Part shown: piece by piece, positions 38,140-43,131 of the stretch | Layout of the letters: every line of letters begins with the position of its first letter | How positions within the stretch are numbered: the first letter of the stretch is position 1 | Assembly: GCA_964652155.1 (NCBI GenBank) | Contig: CAZZBK010000032.1 | Location: 1-43,131 of the forward strand | Origin: CAZZBK01 sp964652155 | GTDB taxonomy: Bacteria > Planctomycetota > Planctomycetia > Pirellulales > PNKZ01 | Direction of reading: 5' to 3' | Length of the DNA stretch: 43,131 nt | Notes under the pieces: model-generated | What the model was told of the DNA's origin: nothing | What the model saw: only the letters and a program-made list of their open reading frames with translations | Databases searched by the model: none | Program-made: the position numbers and the translations under genes

Positions 38140-38595
38140 ATGGCGGGGGAATGGGCGGCAGCACTAATCGGCATTGCCTTGCGCCGGCCTGACAAGGCCC
38201 GGCAAGGGGGGGCAGAGCCGTGTGCTGTCGCCCAGGTTATTCCGATGGTGCGGCAGGCGCCAGAGCAGCCTCCTGAGCCGGACAAGCCGCCGCCGGCGGC
38301 CCCGGGCAAGCCCCTGCCGACCGCGCGCCGTTTTATCGCTTGGATGCAGGATTGGGGCTTCACCGGCGAGTACGGCTGGCAGGTGCTTCCTGACGCCAAG
38401 AAGAACGGCTCCCTTTGGGACTGGTACCAATGGCACTGCGCCGACCAGAACCTCACGCCCATCGCAAAGAACAAGCTCGGCGAAGCGCTCGGCAAGGTCT
38501 GCAAGAAGCGCCTCATCCGTGATCGCTCGAGCGGCAAGCTGCGCCGGCTCACGGCTTACAGGATTCCCGAAGCGAAAGAGAGGAAGGCGGCATGA
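38140..38595 (+). CDS. DNA-binding-type hypothetical protein (151 aa)
   Basis: Start MAGEWAAALIGIALRRPDKA after GGGGGA. A Pro-rich linker (APEQPPEPDKPPPAAPGKPL) leads to a C-terminal domain, SLWDWYQWHCADQNLTPIAK, then NKLGEALGKVCKKRLIRD. This resembles the winged-helix tail of phage primase/helicase proteins. First gene after the terminator; perhaps a replication accessory. Confidence in function is low. Confidence 0.6.
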   Translation: MAGEWAAALIGIALRRPDKARQGGAEPCAVAQVIPMVRQAPEQPPEPDKPPPAAPGKPLPTARRFIAWMQDWGFTGEYGWQVLPDAKKNGSLWDWYQWHCADQNLTPIAKNKLGEALGKVCKKRLIRDRSSGKLRRLTAYRIPEAKERKAA

Positions 38596-38813
38596 ACTTT
38601 CTGCTCGATCTCGCGCGAACCAGCATCGACATGGGCATCACGATTGCCATTGTCCTCTGCGGATTTTGGGTCATGGGCAATGAAGTGACCTTCAATTCCA
38701 TGGCCTTTCAGTCTGTCGTTTGCGTCGCCTTGGCTGTCGTTCTTGCGCTGCTTTGGCTCGCGATCACCGGCGTCATAGCCCTCTACCAGCGTAGGAAAAC
38801 ACAGAACCCCTGA
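38592..38813 (+). CDS. Two-span membrane protein (73 aa)
   Basis: ATGA overlaps the preceding stop. Two hydrophobic helices (MGITIAIVLCGFWVMG, and SVVCVALAVVLALLWLAITG) with a basic tail (YQRRKTQNP). The stop codon lies in the stem of the hairpin at 38805-38830. Unknown role. Confidence 0.6.
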   Translation: MNFLLDLARTSIDMGITIAIVLCGFWVMGNEVTFNSMAFQSVVCVALAVVLALLWLAITGVIALYQRRKTQNP

Positions 38814-38830
38814 GTTGGCGCTCAGGGGTT
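38805..38830. terminator. Terminator-like hairpin
   Basis: AACCCCTGAG (38805-38814), loop TTGGCG, CTCAGGGGTT (38821-38830): perfect 10-bp stem, but followed on the plus strand by CGGGAATT and not a T-run. May attenuate or stabilise the transcript end. On the minus strand it is followed by CTGTGTTTT. Confidence 0.5.
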
Positions 38831-38906
38831 CGGGAATTGGTTTGGCAGACTGTATGGCGGCTCTTGGCGGAGCTGCTGAGGAACGAAAGACCACTGATCT
38901 AACGTT

Positions 38907-38936
38907 CGCGCGTGCGGGCATTGTGTAGCACGCGCG
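38907..38936. promoter_or_regulatory. Long inverted repeat upstream of replication gene
   Basis: CGCGCGTGC (38907-38915) and GCACGCGCG (38928-38936) with a 12-nt loop, 37 bp before the initiator ATG. Could be an operator or RNA hairpin controlling the initiator. The rest of 38831-38973 holds no gene. Confidence 0.5.
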
Positions 38937-38973
38937 CAGGACAAAATCAACCGCTTGCTCACAAGGCGCGCAC

Positions 38974-39954
38974 ATGATCGGCCATAATAATCCACCGGAA
39001 GATGAAGACCGCGCCGGCAACTGGTTTGCCGTATCGCGCGAGATCTTCAACCACCCGATCGTGGGCATAGGTGACCGCGCCTATACCGACCTCGAGGCTT
39101 GGTTGTCGTTACTAGCGATGGCATCGTACGAGCCTCGCCGCGCCATGAACAAGGGCACGGTTATCATGCTCGATCCGGGCGACCTGATGGCCGCTCATTC
39201 CTTCCTCGCAAACCGGTGGAAGTGGAATGTCGGCAAGGTCCGCTGGTTTCTGAACAGGTTACATACAGAAGCGATGATATCCCGCCACTGCGCCAAGCAA
39301 GACGGCAGGCGCAACAACAACCAAATTCAGATCCTAACTATTTGTAATTACGCGAAATATCAACTCATAAAGCAGGCCGAACAACAAGCAAAACGACAGG
39401 CGGAGCAGCAAGCCAACGACAAGCCAACGACAAGCCAACGACAAGAACTTAACACTAGAACCAGTAAACAAGAGGGAGAGGATAGTACGCGCGAGGGGTT
39501 CTCGATCGACGGAACGACCGCCGACGAGTTCCACCGGATCTGCTCGATCTGGGGCCAGAAGCCCGGCGCGGTCCTGTTCGGCCAGCTCACTCGAGACGAC
39601 ACCGACAAGCTGCTCGCTGGCGAAGTACGCGCGGTCGCAACGCAGCACCCGGAAGCGCCGCCGCGGATACTTCACGCCGCGCTGCTCGCTGCGATCAACA
39701 CCCTGACGGCCAAGTCCCTGGACGTGCCGACCGGGCCCACGCGCGGCCGCGGCACCGGATCAGCCGCGAGCTACTTCCGCCAGGCCTTCGGTTCCGAGGT
39801 TGGCCGTATGTGCCGCGCCGACGTCAACGCTGAGGCGCAAGCCCGCGCCGATCATCACGTCCACAAAACCAATCTTGACCGCCGCGTCAACGGAACAGCC
39901 AAGCCCTCAGCCGGCGGCTGGGCCGCGGCAATGGCAGCAACGGAGGTCTCATGA
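38974..39954 (+). CDS. Replication initiator, lambda O-like arrangement (326 aa)
   Basis: N-terminal winged helix: MIGHNNPPEDEDRAGNWFAV, REIFNHPIVG, then HSFLANRWKWNVGKVRWFLN. Such N-termini are typical of phage replication proteins that bind iterons in their own gene. The Gln/Lys-rich linker (residues 130-170) is encoded by the iteron region. The C-terminal half is helical (DEFHRICSIWGQKPGAVLF). No helicase motif; host helicase would be recruited. Next gene overlaps by 4 bases. Confidence 0.7.
   Translation: MIGHNNPPEDEDRAGNWFAVSREIFNHPIVGIGDRAYTDLEAWLSLLAMASYEPRRAMNKGTVIMLDPGDLMAAHSFLANRWKWNVGKVRWFLNRLHTEAMISRHCAKQDGRRNNNQIQILTICNYAKYQLIKQAEQQAKRQAEQQANDKPTTSQRQELNTRTSKQEGEDSTREGFSIDGTTADEFHRICSIWGQKPGAVLFGQLTRDDTDKLLAGEVRAVATQHPEAPPRILHAALLAAINTLTAKSLDVPTGPTRGRGTGSAASYFRQAFGSEVGRMCRADVNAEAQARADHHVHKTNLDRRVNGTAKPSAGGWAAAMAATEVS
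39412..39444 (+). repeat. Three 11-bp iterons inside the initiator gene
   Basis: Unit GCCAACGACAA repeats three times without interruption (39412-39422, 39423-39433, 39434-39444). The period of 11 is not a multiple of three, so each copy is read in a different codon phase and the repeat is not explained by protein selection. An AT-rich stretch (about 39313-39372) lies just upstream. Layout matches an origin inside an initiator gene. Confidence 0.65.
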
Positions 39955-40391
39955 AAACCATCGGAGAAGTCGCGAGCGCCGTCGTCACCATGGCGCCGGC
40001 GAGCCAATTGCCAGCGGTTGCCGAGACCGGGAAATCTTTGGCGGTGATCGACGGGCGCAATCTGCCCAAGCCCGTGCTGGACGGCATCGTCGAGCTGCTG
40101 CTGGCGTTCCCGTCGCGGAACATCGACCCGGGCGACCGGACCATCTTGCTCGGAACCTACAAGGACGCCGTTGCCGGGTTTCCGCAGCCGGTCGTCGAGG
40201 ACGTTCTGAAGTGGATGCGCTTCAACAACCCCCGCAACACGGCCACGTTCACGCAGCCGCCGACGCCGCAGGACGTTCGCGAGGCGATCGAGAAGCGCAT
40301 TGAGGACGCGAGACCGAAGGACACCACAGAACTCGCGGCCCGCTGGGATGCGCGCCAAGCTGAGCGCGTTCGCAAGGAAAGGGGTTGGTGA
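39951..40391 (+). CDS. Hypothetical replication-region protein (146 aa)
   Basis: Start MKTIGEVASAVVTMAPASQL; ATGA overlap with the initiator. Body FPQPVVEDVLKWMRFNNPRN, then TPQDVREAIEKRIEDARPKD, mostly helical. The position after an O-like initiator suggests a helicase loader or primosome accessory, but there is no Walker motif and no recognisable family. Confidence 0.55.
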   Translation: MKTIGEVASAVVTMAPASQLPAVAETGKSLAVIDGRNLPKPVLDGIVELLLAFPSRNIDPGDRTILLGTYKDAVAGFPQPVVEDVLKWMRFNNPRNTATFTQPPTPQDVREAIEKRIEDARPKDTTELAARWDARQAERVRKERGW

Positions 40392-40879
40392 TGATCGACG
40401 AGAAAAAGCTAACAGAGATCGCGAGTGAGGCGGCCGCTCAGTTTGTTGACAGCACCCGCTCGCACGAAGGCTTGAAGGAGTGTGAGTCACCGATCGAAGA
40501 ACTCATGTTCGTGGCGCTCACGCTATGCGGCGTTGGGCGCTGCATTCAAGTTGATCAGCAAGTTGAGATTGGCGATCACCGCGTCGATTTCCAACTGACC
40601 ACATGTGATGACGAGGGCTGTTTGCTGCTCGTCGTCGTCGAATGCGACGGACACCAGTTCCACGAAAAAACCAAGGAACAGGCGCGGCGGGACAAGGCGC
40701 GAGACCGCGAGCTGACGGCTCAGGGATACACCGTTTTCCGGTTTACGGGGTCCGAGGTCTGGACGAACGCGGCAGCCTGCGCCGAAGAGGTTTACCAATA
40801 CATCGACGGCCAACTGGTTGAGGCTATGCACCGCGAGCACGTCAAGCGCGAGAGCGTGAGTGTGGAGGTGCCGTTTTGA
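40391..40879 (+). CDS. DUF559/Vsr-like PD-(D/E)XK endonuclease (162 aa)
   Basis: Core layout fits the DUF559/very-short-patch-repair fold: ECESPIEELMFVALTLCG (Glu), GDHRVDFQL (Asp), VVVECDGHQFHEKTKEQARR (Glu-x-Asp), then YTVFRFTGSEV. Start at 40391 (MIDEKK) uses AAGGAAAGGGG and TGATG overlap. It may act in mismatch repair or nicking. A Vsr-like enzyme in a genome that also encodes a cytosine methyltransferase is notable, though the two are in different operons. Confidence 0.75.
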   Translation: MIDEKKLTEIASEAAAQFVDSTRSHEGLKECESPIEELMFVALTLCGVGRCIQVDQQVEIGDHRVDFQLTTCDDEGCLLLVVVECDGHQFHEKTKEQARRDKARDRELTAQGYTVFRFTGSEVWTNAAACAEEVYQYIDGQLVEAMHREHVKRESVSVEVPF

Positions 40880-40881
40880 CC

Positions 40882-41112
40882 ATGCACCGATCAACCACGC
40901 CCGACTACACGCTCGGCGGCATCCTCTGGCAGTGCTGGGTCACTGACGACGGATCGTACCTCTGGAAATCCGAGTGCGGGCAGTTCGAGGCCTGGCGCAG
41001 CGGCCGGCATTTCTTCGCCGCCCGCAACGGCAAGGCGGGCGGGCGCACCCATGACTCGCTTCTGGCCGCGATGGCATCGGCTCAGGCCATCCAGCAGAGG
41101 CAGGCAGCATGA
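40882..41112 (+). CDS. Small hypothetical protein (76 aa)
   Basis: Start MHRSTTPDYTLGGILWQCWV at 40882, chosen over TTG at 40876. Compact beta/alpha protein rich in Trp, Cys and Gly (DDGSYLWKSECGQFEAWRSG). Unknown. The stop overlaps the tiny frame at 41109. Confidence 0.55.
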   Translation: MHRSTTPDYTLGGILWQCWVTDDGSYLWKSECGQFEAWRSGRHFFAARNGKAGGRTHDSLLAAMASAQAIQQRQAA

Positions 41113-41180
41113 AAACCGCCAGGGCTACCGCCAGATACATAAACGCCGTTCCTGACCCCATCCAGGGCTCAGGAAAATGA
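41109..41180 (+). CDS. 23-aa leader-like peptide (doubtful)
   Basis: MKTARATARYINAVPDPIQG then SGK, opened by an ATGA overlap. It may only fill the gap before the GGAGGGGGA site of the next gene. Listed because the coupled overlap is identical in style to the real genes around it. Confidence 0.3.
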   Translation: MKTARATARYINAVPDPIQGSGK

Positions 41181-41193
41181 TCTTGGAGGGGGA

Positions 41194-42018
41194 ATGACCG
41201 ACCAACTGCCGCCAAAGCTGATTGAGGCCATGATCGAGGCAGGCTTGGTCCCGTCCGACTTGGAGCACGACAATCCGTCTACGCTGTTCCTCCGTGCGCT
41301 CAACGTCGAGCAGAGGGAGACAATGGTGCGGACACAGGTCGAGCACAGACTGGCATCGGCTGTGACACAGGCTAAGGACTTGCCACGGCTGAGAGAAAGA
41401 CACCTGAAGGCCAAGCGCCGTTTGTCAGCCGTTGACCGCATCCGCAGGTTACTGTCAGCCAGTGCTCCGCAACCTGCGTTCCCTGCTCCGACGCTTGAAC
41501 GAGTGTCAAACGCACCAGTTGCAGAGGAAAGCACCGACGAGCACGGGGAACCGCTGCGCGCGACCCGCCACAGGCTGCAATGGCCCGTGGATGCGATCAA
41601 GGGTGCCCTCTCGGCAGAGGCCTACAATGCCGCGCACAGGCTGCGTAAAGCCTACCAAGTCAAGGAGCCCCGCTCGGCCGTGGTGTCCTGGGAAGGGGTA
41701 GGCGGTGGCAGCCCCGGCTCGCGTGTGCCTGTCACTGACCGGCAGCTGCGGGCATCGGCCGAGTATGCCTTCGTCATGGGGCACGCTGAACGCTACAAGC
41801 CGGTCCTCCGCAACTTCGTGTGCGAGGAAACCCCGGAAGGCATGGACCGCCCGCGGACCTGGGAAGAGTTCGGGCAGGAGTTCTATGCCCTCGCCCAGGA
41901 CAAGCGCCGTTGCAGGGGTAATGCCGAGGCCGGGCTGATCGAGGCCTTGGAGACCCTGGCCACACTTTACGACGTGTACGACCGACAGCAATCGCAGAAG
42001 CGGAGGGAGAGTGCATAA
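41194..42018 (+). CDS. Hypothetical protein, possible late regulator (274 aa)
   Basis: Start MTDQLPPKLIEAMIEAGLVP after GGAGGGGG. Helical N-terminal half (RLRERHLKAKRRLSAVDRIR), linker, and an ordered C-terminal region (RHRLQWPVDAIKGALSAEAY, RAYQ-like KAYQVKEPRSAVVSWEGVG, YAFVMGHAERYKPVLRNFVC). It sits near the end of the PR operon, where lambdoid phages keep the late activator Q. That reading rests on position only. The TAA overlaps the next ATG. Confidence 0.6.
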   Translation: MTDQLPPKLIEAMIEAGLVPSDLEHDNPSTLFLRALNVEQRETMVRTQVEHRLASAVTQAKDLPRLRERHLKAKRRLSAVDRIRRLLSASAPQPAFPAPTLERVSNAPVAEESTDEHGEPLRATRHRLQWPVDAIKGALSAEAYNAAHRLRKAYQVKEPRSAVVSWEGVGGGSPGSRVPVTDRQLRASAEYAFVMGHAERYKPVLRNFVCEETPEGMDRPRTWEEFGQEFYALAQDKRRCRGNAEAGLIEALETLATLYDVYDRQQSQKRRESA

Positions 42019-42428
42019 TGGGATGGTCCATTGGTTATGACCACAACTGGAATCGCGACATTGGCTATGGCGTGCCCGCGACCTGCGATCACCCGGGATG
42101 CGGCCGCAAGATCGACCGCGGCCTGGCGCACGTCTGCGGCGGCGAGCCCTATGGCGGCGACCACGGGTGCGGCCTGTATTTCTGCGGGTCGCATATCTTT
42201 CTAGGCGGTGAGCGGCCCCACGCCTGCGAGCGATGCCGCGACGCCAAAGAGGACGACGAGGTTACGCCATTCGATCCAACCCCGGATCGCCGGGTCTGGC
42301 TGCGCCACAAGCTGAGGCATCATTCGTGGAAGCAATGGCGCGACGAGAACGCGAAAGAGGTAGCCGAGATTAAGGCTGCACTCGACAAACCGCGCAGCTC
42401 AAAAGCCAAAAAAATGGAGAGCGCATAG
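42018..42428 (+). CDS. Zinc-binding small protein (136 aa)
   Basis: Starts MGWSIGYDHNWNRDIGYGVP. Multiple Cys/His pairs (CDHPGCGRKID, HVCGG, HGCGLYFCGSHIFLG, HACERCRD) indicate a zinc-ribbon fold in residues 22-75. A basic tail follows (LRHKLRHHSWKQWRDENAK). It matches a common small phage protein of unknown role. Confidence 0.65.
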   Translation: MGWSIGYDHNWNRDIGYGVPATCDHPGCGRKIDRGLAHVCGGEPYGGDHGCGLYFCGSHIFLGGERPHACERCRDAKEDDEVTPFDPTPDRRVWLRHKLRHHSWKQWRDENAKEVAEIKAALDKPRSSKAKKMESA

Positions 42429-42430
42429 CA

Positions 42431-42607
42431 ATGGCTAAGCGCAAGCGCAGCGAGATGACATCGGCCCAGCTCCAGCGCGAGCGGGAGTACGACGACCGCC
42501 GGAAGCTCCGTGACACCAACGGCTACATCCCCTCACAGCCGAACCCGATCACGCTGCCCAAGGTGTCGATCCTCGAAATCAAGGATTGGGAGATCGAGCA
42601 CAAATGA
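42431..42607 (+). CDS. 58-aa basic hypothetical protein
   Basis: MAKRKRSEMTSAQLQREREY, then DDRRKLRDTNGYIPSQPNPI and TLPKVSILEIKDWEIEHK. Two bases after the previous stop, coupled by ATGA to the next. A basic helix followed by a short beta stretch; unknown function. Confidence 0.6.
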   Translation: MAKRKRSEMTSAQLQREREYDDRRKLRDTNGYIPSQPNPITLPKVSILEIKDWEIEHK

Positions 42608-42759
42608 CCGGCCATCGCATCCGCATCCCCGGCTACACTGAGAAGGAAGGCAAGGTTCGTCCCGGCAAGTCTGGCTTCAGGAGAACGCTTGCGCAGAAGA
42701 AATCAGCCAGCAAGAAGATCAGGTTCGCCAAGGCGGCGAGAGGGGTGAACAGGCCATAG
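42604..42759 (+). CDS. 51-aa very basic protein
   Basis: MTGHRIRIPGYTEKEGKVRP, GKSGFRRTLAQKKSASKKIR, FAKAARGVNRP. About one third Lys/Arg, so it probably contacts nucleic acid. Last gene of the rightward operon, starting inside the preceding stop. Confidence 0.55.
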   Translation: MTGHRIRIPGYTEKEGKVRPGKSGFRRTLAQKKSASKKIRFAKAARGVNRP

Positions 42760-42786
42760 CCCGGATCACCTTTTCAGGCTCCGGGC
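42759..42786. terminator. Hairpin between convergent operons
   Basis: GCCCGGA (42759-42765) pairs with TCCGGGC (42780-42786). It sits between the rightward operon end (42759) and the end of the leftward gene 42796-43020, so it could stop both. The loop holds TTTT, but no T-run follows. Confidence 0.5.
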
Positions 42787-42795
42787 GAAGGTAGG

Positions 42796-43020
42796 TCAGG
42801 CTGGGTCTATTCGAGCGCGTGCGGCCAATTCCAAAGCAATTTCGTCTGGCTCATTGTCCGCAAGGTCGCCGCTTCGGGCCGGCACGTGACCACAACAGCC
42901 CTTCTCCATGCAGGCGTCGCAAAGATCCTTGCCGCATCCGGCGCAGTAGTCGAACAAACTGAATGCGCTTGCGTCTTCATGCGGCGTGCTTGCTCCGCAG
43001 CGTTCACATTTCTTTTTCAT
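42796..43020 (-). CDS. Zinc-ribbon small protein (74 aa)
   Basis: MKKKCERCGASTPHEDASAF has CxxC, followed by DYCAGCGKDLCDACMEKGC with three more CxxC pairs: two zinc sites. AAGGAAGG lies just upstream of the ATG. In the circular map it follows 27-251 in the RHH-controlled leftward operon. Exact role unknown. Confidence 0.7.
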   Translation of the reverse strand: MKKKCERCGASTPHEDASAFSLFDYCAGCGKDLCDACMEKGCCGHVPARSGDLADNEPDEIALELAARARIDPA

Positions 43021-43108
43021 CTTCCTTCCTTTCTACAATCGCGAAGCGATTAAGCGAGCACCCGTGGTGCGAAGCTGTCAGCCCCTCCTGACTCCTCAGC
43101 CTCCGCAA
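43021..43108. other. Hairpin-rich leader next to the circle junction
   Basis: Perfect palindromes AATCGC-GAA-GCGATT (43037-43051) and GCACC-CGT-GGTGC (43058-43070) lie just upstream of the leftward zinc-ribbon gene. Then CTGACT (43088-43093) and CCTCCG pair across the junction with CGGAGG and AGTCAG (25-30) to form a long imperfect stem. No gene. Possibly leader regulation or a replication/packaging feature. Confidence 0.55.
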
Positions 43109-43131
43109 CCTTTCGGAGGGGAGGCGAGGGG
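43109..43131. repeat. Terminal direct repeat, right copy
   Basis: Identical to bases 1-23; see that entry. It supports closing the window into a circle. Confidence 0.85.

Noticed and set aside
1..43131. CRISPR array or transposon
   Set aside because: No regularly spaced direct repeats and no transposase-like protein or flanking inverted repeats were seen.

Overview
The window looks like the complete genome of a temperate, short-tailed (podovirus-like, P22-type) phage. The first and last 23 bases are identical, so the sequence closes into a circle of about 43.1 kb. Base composition is high-GC. The style of the repressor, Cro, initiator and small early proteins resembles prophages of Alphaproteobacteria (Hyphomicrobiales/Rhizobiales); that host guess is inference from family resemblance. 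The assembly has two 100-N gaps. The first lies in a scrambled duplication at the scaffolding gene and the second lies inside a small early gene.

Layout. (1) Across the circle junction lies a small leftward operon (genes at 360-572, 27-251 and 42796-43020) driven by a sigma70-like promoter. Divergent from it is a 53-aa ribbon-helix-helix regulator whose likely operator boxes fill that promoter. (2) 998-27731 is the rightward late region: terminase, portal, scaffold, coat, adaptor, a gp10-like tail protein, a GNAT enzyme, four internal/ejection proteins, a fibre module that includes an SGNH esterase, and a lysis cassette (muramidase-like enzyme, holin candidates, overlapping Rz/Rz1). (3) 27738-36451 is one long leftward early operon read from a PL-like promoter near 36552. 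It holds ERF annealing protein, YqaJ exonuclease, two HNH nucleases, a lipoprotein, a cytosine methyltransferase split over two overlapping frames, excisionase, integrase and small accessory genes. A tRNA-Lys 5' half next to int marks the probable attachment site. (4) 36551-37791 is the immunity region: a CI-like repressor lacking the catalytic Ser/Lys pair, a small membrane protein behind it, a YdaS-type Cro, and shared palindromic operators at PL and PR. (5) 37792-42759 is the rightward early/middle operon: a terminator-ending non-coding leader, a DNA-binding protein, a replication initiator carrying iterons inside its own gene, a PD-(D/E)XK nuclease and several small proteins.

How it works together. 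CI and Cro compete at TAAGCC-N3-GGCTTA palindromes that overlap the promoter spacers and -10 elements of PL and PR. PL expression yields recombination, integration and DNA modification. PR expression yields replication and perhaps a late activator. Virion and lysis genes are then read from the 1-kb region onward. The most unusual features are the overlapping-frame methyltransferase, the apparently non-cleavable repressor, the attachment site that carries a tRNA 5' half with its own -10 box, an antisense gene inside an ejection-protein linker, and a pair of homologous peptidoglycan-degrading domains, one in a virion protein and one in the endolysin.
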